Assembly: GCA_003313425.1 (NCBI GenBank)
Contig: NHZP01000016.1
Coordinates: 62,001 to 126,000 of the forward strand
DNA length: 64,000 nucleotides
Direction of reading: 5' to 3'
DNA from: Pseudopyrenochaeta lycopersici
Taxonomy: Eukaryota > Ascomycota > Dothideomycetes > Pleosporales > Pseudopyrenochaetaceae
The notes under the pieces are model-generated. The model worked only from the letters and a program-made list of their open reading frames with translations, did no database searches and was not told the origin of the DNA. The translations under genes were made by a program, and so were the position numbers. Below, piece after piece: positions 1 through 10,398 of the stretch. Every line of letters begins with the position of its first letter. Position 1 is the stretch's first letter.

Positions 1-3000
1 GGACACTTCCTAATACTAAAAGGGGCGTGTAAATAGCAATAGTATAACTGTTAACAGGATAATTATATTAACTACTTATAGGATAAATAAATAATAAATT
101 ATTTCCTAAGATATAATAATAAGCACACTGTAAATTAAAATATTATTATAAATAAGCAATACACTAATCAATTATAGTAAACCTAAATAAATCTAGGATG
201 TGAGCGCTATAAGCTAGAAAAAGAAGTAAATAGTTTTAAGGAAAATTCTTTTTTAGACAGAAATTAGAGACTAAACCTTCCTATAGTAAGAAGGCTAGAA
301 CTAGACAAGGGATTTATCTATAACTAGATAGTACTAATAAGTAGTATTAGGCTATCTAATAAAAGAAAGAGAGTCTCTTCTAACTTAGAATAAAACTCTA
401 AAGAAAAGAGCTAAAGGCACTAATAGATTCTAGATTATAAGCAAACTACATCTCTAAGACAGCTATATTAAAAGTAGGGCTATAACCTGTTTTAAAGAAA
501 ACACCTTACTAGATAACAATAGTAAATAGAAAATTAGGAGGAATAATAACCTACAAGGTTACTACTAGCCTTAGCCTAGCCTCTGAAACATACTAGGTTA
601 GACTAGACGTCTTTAGGACGGCCGCCTATAATATTATACTAGGACTACCTTAGTTAAGACACTGTAACCTAGTAATTAACTAGACAAAATAAAGAGTGTC
701 TGTACGTATAAAGGATAACGCATAAATACTTACGCAACAGTCGTATACTTTAGTAGATAAGAAGATAATAATAAATATTAAACCTTTATAAAAAGCTAAG
801 AAACAGTTACTTTATTAGTAGCTAGTAAAGAATGCTAAGAAGAATAAAAAGTTAGTTACTACTCCTAAGATCTTAGAAGAATATAAAGAATTTAGAGATA
901 TATTTACTAAAAAGGTAGGGAGGGAAGTACTACTAAAATACTAAGAATAGGACTATAAGATAGAACTTATAGAAAGTAAGTAGCCTAGGTTTATACTAAT
1001 ATACTGCCTAAGTAATTATAAGCTAGGCGTCCTAAAGAAATATATTAATAAAAATTTAGTAAAAGGTTTTATTAGAAAATCTAAGTCTTTAGTAGGATAT
1101 CCTATCTTATTTACGCTAAAGAAAGATAGAGCGCTAAAGTTATGTATTAACTATAGAAAGCTAAATAATATTACTAAAAAGAATCGCTACCTACTACCTA
1201 ATATATAAGAACTACGCGACAGATTAATAAGAGCTTAATACTTTACTACGCTAGACCTAAGAGAAGTATATAACCTTATTAGAATAAAAGAAAGAGAGGA
1301 ATAGAAAACTACCTTTAGGACATAATATAGACATTATACATACATAGTAATACTCTTTAGCCTAATAAACGCGCTAGTAACGTATTAAGATTTAATTAAT
1401 AACGTCTTAGTAGAATATATTAATATATATACTATAGCCTACCTAGATAATATTTTAGTATACTTAAGGAATATAGACGAATATTAAGACTATATTAAGG
1501 AAGTACTACAACAATTAAGAAACTACTACCTAGAGTTAAAACTAGAAAAGTGCAAATTTTATAAAGAAGAGGTAGAATTCCTAGGATATATAGTTAGAAG
1601 ATAAGGAGTATAAATTAGTAAATCTAAAATTAAGATAATCTAAGAATAGAAGACACTATAAATAGTTAAGGATATTTAGTTATTCTTAGGATTTATTAAC
1701 TTTAACTAATAATTTATTAAGGACTTTACTAAGATTGTAACACCCTTAATAAAACTAATAAAAAAAGAAGAAAAATAGGACTAGAATAAAGAATAATAAT
1801 AAGCCTTTAAAACGCTAAAAGAAGCTTGCATAGCTAAACTAGTACTTATATTATTTACTAGTAGATAGCTACTAAGAATTAAAATAGATGCGTTAGATCT
1901 CGTAATTAGAGCAGTAGCCTTACAGAAAAAAGATAGTAAGTAGCACTCTATAGCGTATTACTTACAAAAGTTCTTATAAATAAAGGAATAATATAACATC
2001 TATAATAAAGAACTTAAAGCTATTATTAATGTACTATAATATTAGAGAGTATACGCAGAAAGTTGCTTAGAACTTACTATTTATATAGACTACTAAAACC
2101 TAATATACTTTATAATAACTAAATAACTTAATTATAGATAAGTAAGATAGTTAGAACTCATAAGATAATATAAATTTAAGATTATATACATACTAGGAAA
2201 GGAAAATAAGAGAGCAGACGCCCTAAGTAGAAGATATAATATAGTAGGAAAGAAAACTAAAGTTTATATAGTAATCCTAAGAATAAATAAAGATAGAACT
2301 TTAGGACTATTATAAGAATACTACGCAATCTTAAAAATATAAGCAGAAGTCCCTAAGGACCTATATAGGATTATTATCTAATAACACTATAATAACCTAA
2401 TATATAGATACCTAGGAGTTATAAAAACTATAGAACTTATTTAATAAAACTACTATATTAAGAACCTAAGACAGAAAGTAGAAATACATATTAAGAAATA
2501 TGTACCTTACTAATAAAATAAATATACTACTTATACACCCTATAGTAAGTTATAAGTAATTAAAATACCTATAAAGCTATAAGAAGATATAGTAATAGAC
2601 TTTATTACAGACTTACCTAAGTCTACAAATAAAGTAACTAGATATAAGTATAATATAATATATAACGTAGTATGCAGATATATTAGATACGCAGAGTTTA
2701 TACTATTTAGAAAGAATTTTATAGCACTATCACTCGCGGAAATAATAAAAGACTAAATATTCTAATACTACAGTATACTAAAAACTATTATTAGTAATAG
2801 AGATAAGTTATTTATATCTAATTTCTAGTTAACCTTTATAGCTAAGATAGGTACCTAAAGGAAACTATCTATAGCATACTACCTAGAAACTGATAGATAA
2901 ATAGAATAAATAAATAGAACCCTAAAGTAATACCTACAGGCGTATTATAATAAATAACAGAATAACTAAGTATTACTATTACCTATAGCCTAAATCGCAT

Positions 3001-3760
3001 TTAATAATAGTAAATCTAAAGTAATAGGCGAAACACTGTTTTACGCTTACTACAGGAAACACCTAAACCTATTTAAAAGAAACTTTCTAAGTATTAAAGT
3101 AGAAGCTGTAGTTAGAATAGTAAGAGAACTATAGGTAACGCTAAAATAGCTATAAGAAAGACTTAAGAAAAGATAAGGATAATAAATTTTATATATTAAT
3201 AAGAAAAGAAAAACAGCGCTTTAGCTAAAAAAAGAGGATAAAGTATACTTACTTACGAAAAACTTACGCACAAAATAACCTAATAAGGGATTAGACTATA
3301 TTAAAGTTAGACTATTCTTAATTAAATAACGTAATAGACTAGTTATGTATATATTAGAACTACCTAAAGACGTAAAAATCTACCTAAGGTTCTACGTTAA
3401 ACTATTAGAACCTACGCACCTAGTAACGCTACTATAGAAAACCTTTAGGTATAAGACTAAAGAAGAAACAGAGTATAAAGTTAAGAAAATCCTTAATATG
3501 CGATATTCTAAGATTATAGAAAATAAGTATAAAGAAGATAAGTATCTAGTTAAATAGAAAGGGTACCCTAACTTTAAGAATACTTAGGAACTAAAATTAA
3601 ACTTAAGAAACTGTAAAGAATAAATTAGTAAATATAACTATAATAAGGAATAGAAAGAACTTAGATACTAGAATTATAACTAACCTAATCTAATAACGTA
3701 ATTCCTAGAGGAAGAAGATTACTTTTAAGCTAGGATAGAGTAAAAACGCTCTAGTCTAAG
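1..3760 (+). mobile_element. RIP-degraded Ty3/gypsy chromovirus (pol region), 5' end outside window
   Basis: No open frame survives, but translating through stops gives a recognisable Ty3/gypsy pol in order: a retropepsin tail (YNIILGLP-like, about 627-653), reverse transcriptase (about 980-1560, with LCINYRKLNN and a degraded catalytic box YLDNILVY near 1439-1462 where the usual second Asp reads Asn), RNase H (about 1830-2240, ending GKENKRADALSRR), integrase core (about 2570-3000) and a chromodomain (about 3476-3640, YLVKWKGYPN). A chromodomain behind integrase marks the chromovirus clade. Stops are mainly TAG/TAA where Trp or Gln is expected, and the DNA is extremely TpA-rich, as RIP leaves it. 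I could not define either LTR. The element cannot be active. Confidence 0.9.
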
Positions 3761-4353
3761 GTAGAAGTACTAGGTATTAGCCCTTACTTAAGAACGTTAA
3801 CCTTACAGTTAATATCTTTAATTACCTCTAATACTTTAATCTCTTCTGTAATATAACTAGAATTATCTACTTATTATTATTTATAACGCTATAATAACTT
3901 CTATTATTTATAAAGTTAATTGTCTTTCGCGCGAGCAGTAAGAAGGGTATTTAACGCCTTCTCTTCTGCGTTGTTAGCTGTAGCTTCCTGCGCGTCTAAC
4001 TAAGCTAATTCCTTATCTAAATAAGAAAAGTTTAGAACTAGCACATCTACTAGCTTACATAATAACACCCTATTCTAATAATAATTTCTATACTTTTCTT
4101 TTAATAATAATATCTTACACTCTAACTTCTTTTTTAAATAATATTTATAAGAAACTATAGTAACCTAACTAATAGCGTTTATATAATCTCTAATAGAATA
4201 ATAATAGGTAGTACTATAAGAAGCTATAGGTTAGTTATGAGGATATAAGGACTAGAGGGGAGGATAGTATTATAAATAGGAAGTAGGAAGGCGGCGGTTA
4301 TAAGGATAAGGGAGGAGGCACAGGCGACTAACGTAGAAACTGAGCCTCTGAAC
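3761..4353. other. AT-rich relic sequence with possible minus-strand transposase-tail remnant
   Basis: There is no gene here. Read on the minus strand, about 4050-3905 gives an Ala/Glu/Lys-rich stretch (LDKELA, then NNAEEKALNTLLTARAKDN) broken only by TAA/TAG. It resembles the charged C-terminal tail of fungal DDE transposases. The rest is AT-rich, RIP-like sequence turning more GC-rich after about 4250. Confidence 0.35.
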
Positions 4354-4355
4354 TA

Positions 4356-5492
4356 ACGTATTCCACCAGTCAGTGGCCAAAACCAGTCAGCGGCCAGCCC
4401 CACCAAAGTCGACGCGTCTCAGCGCGTTCAAACAGCAACAGCCTCTCAACAACGTCTCTCAATGGCTGACTAAGAAGGTTGAATTGGGCTTGCTCTAGCA
4501 GCTCTTCATAAAAACCAGATTTCTTGAGTTTCCTCTGCAGCTGCGCTATTTGCTGTCCTTCGTACCACCCTTCGACGTCGCCTCCAAGGTAGCCTACCTC
4601 AGGCCACGCGCAATCGCTAGAAGCGCAAGCTAGACCCTGTTAAAGAGCAGTCCCTTGTTTAATAGGTACTAGACCTCTCTCGACGAGGATTTCCGCCTGC
4701 GGTTATCTAAGAACACCAAACGGCAGATGTTCTGCTAGCTGCGCGTGGTTAAGATCCTCCTCCTCAGCCTGTTGGCAAGAACTAGGTGTCGCGCTTTGTC
4801 TGCAGCCAGCTAGAGCTGCAGACAGAGTAGAATAGAAAGCGGCACTCACAGCGCGCACGATGTGAGGATCCAGCTACTATCAGCGCGTGGTTTAAGCTCG
4901 TACGAGAGATATGCTCCGCGAACGACATAGCAGATACAGACTTCTATAATTTAGACGAGACTAGGTTTATAATAGGCGTTGTATAGTATCTTAGCTTAAT
5001 TAACAGGCTTAGCTAGTACAAGATCTCCTGCGTTGTTAGTCTCAGAGCTCTTCTAGTCTAGCTATTAGCTAGCTTGTTAAAGGTTGTTATCTTACTCTTG
5101 CCTTAGCAGCCATCCTTGCAGACGAGAATTTAAAGCTGCGCGCAGCTCTTAGGTATAAAAAACATAAAAAGCAGCAGCGCAGGCGATATATTGCTTATAG
5201 AGGAGCTCTGCAGGTTGATCTAGGCCAGTTGCTCGCTGCAGAGGCTGATAGGGTGGTGGATGAGGGTAGTCAAGCTCAGCCTGAGCGAGTGTGCCAGCGC
5301 GCACCGCTAACGTGCAGCAACTGTCATATCTAAGGACATAATCGGACTTAGTGTGGACGAAGATAGACTAGCCTATCTCCTTATTAAATTTATAATTTAT
5401 TGTGCTGTTGTTAAGCAATTGAACAAAAAGACGCGTTGACTTTGGTGGGGCTGGCCGCTGACTGGTTTTGGCCACTGACTGGTGAAACACGT
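4356..5492 (+). mobile_element. Fot1/pogo-type DNA transposon, internally deleted, with 63-bp TIRs
   Basis: The ends are 63-bp terminal inverted repeats (4356-4418 and 5430-5492). They differ at only three positions, all transitions. The element starts ACGT, ends ACGT, and is flanked by TA dinucleotides (4354-4355, 5493-5494), the target duplication of the Tc1/mariner-pogo superfamily. Each TIR contains a doubled motif, CCAGTCAGYGGCC separated by AAAA, plausibly a pair of transposase sites. At 1137 bp it is shorter than the roughly 1.8-2 kb usual for Fot1-like elements, and the transposase inside lacks most of its DDE domain, so I infer an internal deletion. Confidence 0.88.
4462..5375 (+). 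pseudogene. Pogo/Fot1-type transposase, deleted and RIP-mutated
   Basis: From the ATG at 4462 a single frame reads a helix-turn-helix N-terminus (AALHKNQIS, then FAVLRTTLRRRL), a CENP-B-like segment and the first catalytic block (DFYNLDETRF, normally DETGF) near 4950. Many in-frame stops (TAA, TAG, TGA) fall where Gln, Trp or Arg fits. After about 5060 the frame jumps to the C-terminal region, so the rest of the DDE catalytic domain is missing. The tail ends in a CCHC zinc knuckle (C-x2-C-x4-H-x4-C, 5313-5354, two of its spacer codons now stops), which is common at the C-terminus of fungal pogo transposases. Non-functional. Confidence 0.8.
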
Positions 5493-5498
5493 TAACTA

Positions 5499-7118
5499 AC
5501 ACCAGGTGCCGCAATAATTCGTGAGACGTTTTCTGCTGAGGTAATCAACCCCGCCAAACCTGACCCATCTCATCTCGACAGTGAATGTTCACAAGGCCAC
5601 AACAACATGAAATTGCGCTCAAATAAAGTATATGATGGCTCATTTGAAAGGCCAAAGACTCCTAAACAAAATCCTGTGCTCAAGGTACCTGATACTAAAG
5701 AGCGCGCCCACTTTTTCTGGCATATAGACTATAGACAACCTGGCGAGAAGATCAAGGATGTATGCGCTCAACATGGGATAAGTAGAGCTACAGGTAATAG
5801 ATGGCGTAAGGAGTATAAGAGATGGGGTAATGCTCACCGTGTGAGAAAGAGGGGGAGCCTAGAAAGGGGTACAAAGCTTAGGAGGCCTTAGCGGGTGAAT
5901 ATTCAAAAGTTAGAGCTACTCCTAGATAATTCCACCAACCCTGTGAGGGATAAGCCCTATCAAATTCAAGCTAGAGTGAATAATGTTCCGCTCTGTTCAT
6001 GATCTATAGAGTATAACCTAGTAAATAGAGTAGAATCTCGACTCTATGTGGCCAGCTATTCTAAGGAGATTCAGCATTTCAATAATAAAAAGAGAGTGAA
6101 GTATGGTGAAGATCATAAGAATGAATTACCTCCTGGCCAAGGAGGCTTCTGGGATGGAGTACACTTCACAGATAAGGCTCATCTCAACCCCACAGAAGAT
6201 TTTCAGAAGCCTAGGATCCTCAGGAGAAAGGGGGTTAAGGAGAGACTCAAGCCTGAGAACATCAAACAAAGGAAGCCTATTAAGAAGTCCTCACTCACTC
6301 TACATATGTTTGCCTCTATCAACTAGTATTTCAAGAGTAAACTGAACTTCTATAATAACGAGAAAGATATGCTAAAGATACCTAAACCACCAAGAAGGCC
6401 AAAGAGATCAAAGTATCACACAGATAAGCGATGGGCTAAAGACCTTAAGGAGTGGGAGGCTCTCTGCCCTCCTCCTATTAAAGGAGACGTCAGTAGCCAT
6501 CACATAAATCAGAAATACTACGCAGAGAATCTCCTGCCCAAGTATATTAAGGCTATTCATCAGGCACGACTTTAGGAGCCACGTGATTAGTATCTTCAAG
6601 AGGATAATAATCCATCTCATGGTACTAAGAGCTCAGATAATATAGCTATTGAGAAGAAGGAGGCTAATTGGATACCCCTGATCATTCACCCAGCTCAGAG
6701 TCCTGATCTGAACCCAGTAGAAGGTATGTGGCTCATCTTAAAACAGAGAGTTAAGCAAAGATTACATTCACCCCTACCACCCCTAATCCCATGGGATAGG
6801 ACTAAGGCCCACCTTCAGGCAATCTGCCGTCAAGAATGGGCATGTATATCAATGGAGGAAGTCAGGAGTTTAATCTCTGAGATACCTTGGCGGTGTGAAC
6901 AAGTGGCTTCAAACGGTGGAAGCCTTATTCGCTCAGAAAAATAGTAAAACACTAAGAAAATGATGTATATACACCTCTATAGCTCTTTGAACAGCCTCAC
7001 GATTATATCTATGCACTCTATTCACTAGTTTGGTGTACAATACTATGGTGGGGTGGAAGCCAAGGCACTGCTTAGCTCAGCAGAAAAACGTCTCACGAAT
7101 TATTGCGGCACCTGGTGC
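5499..7118 (+). mobile_element. Tc1/mariner transposon with ~42-bp TIRs and TA target duplication
   Basis: Inverted ends begin [A/G]CACCAGGTGCCGC and continue through TTCGTGAGACG to CTGCTGAG, about 42 bp, with one terminal transition and one inserted T on the right. TA flanks lie at 5497-5498 and 7119-7120. The full length of 1620 bp fits a Tc1/mariner element with one transposase gene. It starts only six bases after the preceding pogo-type element, so the two sit almost back to back. Confidence 0.9.
5607..6944 (+). pseudogene. Tc1/mariner transposase, full length but with five in-frame stops
   Basis: One uninterrupted frame of 446 codons runs from ATG 5607 to TAG 6942-6944. In order it has an HTH domain (DVCAQHGISRATGNRWRKEY), a first catalytic block (HFTDKAHLNP, near 6155), a second (QEDNNPSHGTKS, near 6600) and a third (AQSPDLNPVEGMW, near 6700), so the DDE triad is recognisable. 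Stops lie at 5889, 6000, 6324, 6573 and 6588. No frameshift is needed, and each stop is one transition from Gln, Arg or Trp (for example RD*YLQEDN where Trp is expected). This is a textbook RIP-inactivated copy. Confidence 0.9.
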
Positions 7119-7120
7119 TA

Positions 7121-7814
7121 ATAACGCTAGGATTACGTAATCCTAGAAAACCTACGCTAAGACAGACTATGTCCTATAGGACGGAGACAAACCTAAGAAT
7201 CTTAGAGGGGGCCTTATAGGAATCCTATAAGACAGTTATATATATAGACTCGCATAATGTGGCCCTATAGCACATTATAATTAACTTAAGATAATCTATA
7301 AGTATCCTACTATTTAATACTTCTACCTTTAACCTAGCCTGCACATCTACAGAATACTCTAAAGATACTAACTAGTTAACACTAGTTGCTTTATATTGTA
7401 ACTACTTGATTAGATCTTTAATATTTCTTTAGATAGAATGCTGACAAGTAACTTCGACGCTAAAGGGTTAGAAATCCCTAATTCCCTTAATTATTATTTT
7501 TCTAACTCTAACTTCTTTTATTCCTAGACTAACTTTTCGCACGGAAAGGACTAACTGTAGCATTCTTATTAATCCTAACATAAACTTTCTAGAGGACCTA
7601 ATAGCTAGTGTAGACTTTAAGTATTATATCTCTAAAAGGCTTGCTTATCGCGCTACCTTTAATTAGGCGGAGAAGACGAATTTTAATTTTATCCTTATCT
7701 TACTACACCCTGTCTTTCGTCTTTAGTCCTAATCTAATTTAAATTTTAGCTAATACACTGGATAGTATAAACTTTATGCTCTAGGGCCAATTATATTTAG
7801 AAATCCCTAGCTAC
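7121..7814. other. AT-rich block with a run of perfect palindromes
   Basis: No gene seen. Within 110 bp there are several near-perfect palindromes: 7126-7145 (20 bp, perfect), 7171-7182 (12 bp, perfect), 7193-7205 (odd centre) and 7213-7231 (19 bp, odd centre). The remainder is AT-rich and RIP-like. It could be an LTR or untranslated part of an old retroelement, but I cannot pair it with another copy. Confidence 0.5.
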
Positions 7815-8129
7815 ATAATAGCAGGAGTAGATGTTTGGGATGTTGCGGAAGCTTACCTTAAGGCGATAAAAGTGCCTCTAGAGAAGAATAGTAATGTACA
7901 CGAATTTATTTTGGCAGGAAGTACAGAGGACGGATGGACCTAGGGTGGCGTGACCAGGTTTATTAAGCAAAAGTATCCGCAGCTTAGCTTTAAACTTACT
8001 AGACCGGATAAGACGCTGGTTGTGGAGAATTCCCGCGCAGAGAAGATCTTAGGTCTGCAATGGCACAGTATGGAGGATACTGTCTCGAGCTTTATTAACT
8101 AGCAGGTTGCGTTGAAGGCGAATGCATAG
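7815..8129 (+). pseudogene. 3' fragment of an NAD(P)-dependent epimerase/dihydroflavonol-reductase-like SDR
   Basis: A plus-strand frame ending at TAG 8127-8129 reads VDVWDVAEAYLKA, then EFILAG, RFIKQKYPQLSFKL, ENSRAEKILGLQW and SMEDTVSSF. This matches the C-terminal third of extended SDRs: the VDVRDVA block and the SxKAexxLGW tail. Two in-frame TAG codons interrupt it, one after DGWT (Trp expected) and one before QVALKANA (Gln expected). Both look like RIP damage spread from the neighbouring transposons. The NAD-binding N-terminal part is not recognisable upstream. A dead gene remnant. Confidence 0.65.
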
Positions 8130-8885
8130 ATAGGAGATTGCCACAGAACGGATGAGGCTGATGTACAAAAGGGCTAAGAGGGTCCACAAAACCCTATATT
8201 GGTCTGTACACGAATTCACCGATCGACGAGGTTTATTAATTTCTTAGCTGCTACTCCCTCCTATTCACGATAAAGAAATACTTATTGTTGGAGAAATCGC
8301 CTCCTCATAGGAATTTATTCCGATGTCCAATCCTGTTAGTTACAATCTAATATTTGTTTCATATAGAGCTGCTAACAAGGCTGTAGAATGGTGACGCTGC
8401 ACAGCACTATCATTTTGCATACATTCCACTCTTATGGAGTTGTGCTATTACCGGGAAGCAAATACTTTCGGACAACATGAAGACGTTTCCTGAATATTCA
8501 TTCTAGAGAGTAAAGTGCACTCAGCGACCGATGATGACGGCCTGACGCGGAGCTTACTAATATAGTATTACTCTTACAACACTGTAAGGGTTCATGTCTT
8601 ACAAACAAATTGGTATTGTTGAGTGAAAGGCAGCGGCTATTGCCTAGCCTTTCCTCGAGCTTATTCAAGACTAGCGTACCAGTTAGCGGCGCTCTCTTAT
8701 GTATATAGTCAGGGCTCTCGAACTAGGGTGAGAGGTATCTACTATTTTGTCCTTTTCTTTTGAACAGAGTCTCTTTCGACGAGGCCATCCTAACTGCACT
8801 GTAAAGTCTACATTATGAAAACCACTTATTTCTACTAGTAAAAACTTAATGGGAGCTGTGATTGCAAGTATAGGGCCCTTGAAGC
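8130..8885. other. Intergenic, no gene recognised
   Basis: Only short unconvincing frames occur (the longest, about 71 codons on the minus strand, has no recognisable motif). No repeat or RNA gene seen. Confidence 0.5.
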
Positions 8886-8887
8886 TA

Positions 8888-9310
8888 ACGTATCTCACAA
8901 GCGAGCGCCGCAGACAAGCGAGCGCCGCAGTCTAAAATGCACTAAAAATCTTAAAAAATTATCTCCTGTATCTTAACATTAGTAATATTAAATACTCTAT
9001 AAACTTAAAGATAGCTTCTTATCTAATTTTAAAGTATTTATTAACTTCTTAGACTAAAAAGTTCTATAATTCTATAGATAAAGTATTTTTATCTTTAACT
9101 TCTAATAATTTTATTATATCTTAAGAATTACTTAATATATACTTTTATAACTTAAGAAATAATCTATATATAAGTATAAAAAGCTATCTTTAAGTTTTTA
9201 GATTATTAAGTATTACTAATATTAAGATCTAGGAGATAAATTTTTAAGATTTTTAGTATATTTTAGACTGCGGCGCTCGCTTGTCCGCGGCGCTCGCTTG
9301 TGAGACACGT
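8888..9310. mobile_element. 423-bp MITE with 50-bp TIRs carrying a doubled motif
   Basis: The 50-bp inverted ends (8888-8937 and 9261-9310) differ at two positions, both A/G. Each TIR carries two copies of CAAGCGAGCGCCGC. TA flanks at 8886-8887 and 9311-9312 mark a Tc1/mariner-pogo type target duplication, and the element begins and ends ACGT like the pogo-type element at 4356. The interior is very AT-rich, non-coding and partly self-complementary. A related, less AT-rich sequence lies at 18375. A non-autonomous, RIP-affected MITE is the simplest reading. Confidence 0.87.
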
Positions 9311-9312
9311 TA

Positions 9313-10398
9313 GAAGAAAAGTTCACTTGTAAAGAAAGTTTTCACAGCAAAATTATGAATTTATACGATCTGCCCTTTACGCGGAACTACTAAGGTATAT
9401 CAATCCCGGAAAGCAGAGACTTCCAGAATCAATAGGCTCTATATGTGCACCATAAACAGGGCTTATAGGGTATATGGAGCGCTGTCATAAGAGGTAAAGG
9501 CTACCACCGACCCAAGGCAAAGATTCGAAATTTCGGCCCTCAAATTGTTGGAATGGAGCTTGGTATATACTAGGTTGATTGTTAAGCTCAAGGCATTCTG
9601 TCAACCTCCCCTCCGTCTAGGTAGTGAGCATAGATCGATCGCGTCACTAGGCAGACTCTATTATCAAGAATGTACTCTACCTCAATCTTCTTAGTTATAA
9701 GCTTAATTATCCAACACTAAGTCAAGTAATATATCCGATGACATGATGGTCAAAGGTAGATCGGTTAAAAGCATCTTGCAGGATTTCCCTTGGTGACCTT
9801 TATGCTAAGACGTCAAAACCCTAACGTGAGGTTACAATGAAAAGAGTCAGTACAACAGCGCAGCTTGCCTAGGTATGTCTATCATGTGGTGATTAACACC
9901 AGTAGATCATTTTCCTCATTGTGGTATTCGGACTAACTTTTTCGGCAAATTTAAAATCGAGAGCGTCGATCTGACGGCTCGTAATAATATGATTGGAGGT
10001 TCAAGCGCTTGATTTCTTTTCAGGAACGAGAACGAGAACGCGCAAAGACGGGGTTCAACTTAGAACGGAGATCATTACCATCTGAGCCAGATTAGGGTGT
10101 GGCTTGCCCCGGTTGGGATTCGAATATGGAGGGCTGTTAGAAAAAAAAATTAAAATGAACTGAAACAAGAACCTGATTGATCGATTGGTACCCTTGTCAT
10201 ATCCTGTATAAGTAACCCCCATCAGCCACTTCCGTAGCTAGATCTGGCACCCTCGTATCAAGATACCGTCTTTGGAACGTCCCTGTCCGAATTGAGGATT
10301 CTCGCAAGCATTTCTCTAACCCCTAAACCTGTTCTGAATAATCGTTTCTCTCTCGCTCTCTCGCTCTCGCTCTCTCTACCATTGGCCTTATACTTGCC
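9313..10398. other. Intergenic region upstream of the P450
   Basis: No gene recognised. It contains a tRNA-like sequence near 10060-10130 that I rejected, a short A-run near 10141, and a CT-rich tract just before the P450 start, as is common in fungal promoters. Confidence 0.5.
10345..10377 (+). repeat. CT-rich microsatellite (TCTC/GCTC)
   Basis: Short imperfect pyrimidine repeat about 20 bases before the P450 ATG. Such tracts are frequent in the 5' untranslated regions of fungal genes. Confidence 0.7.

Noticed and set aside
10060..10130. tRNA-like boxes (GGTTGGGATTCGAAT and an ACCATCTGAGCC stretch)
   Set aside because: The TpsiC-like box is on the plus strand while the D-arm-like sequence reads on the minus strand. 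They cannot form one cloverleaf, and no acceptor stem pairs.
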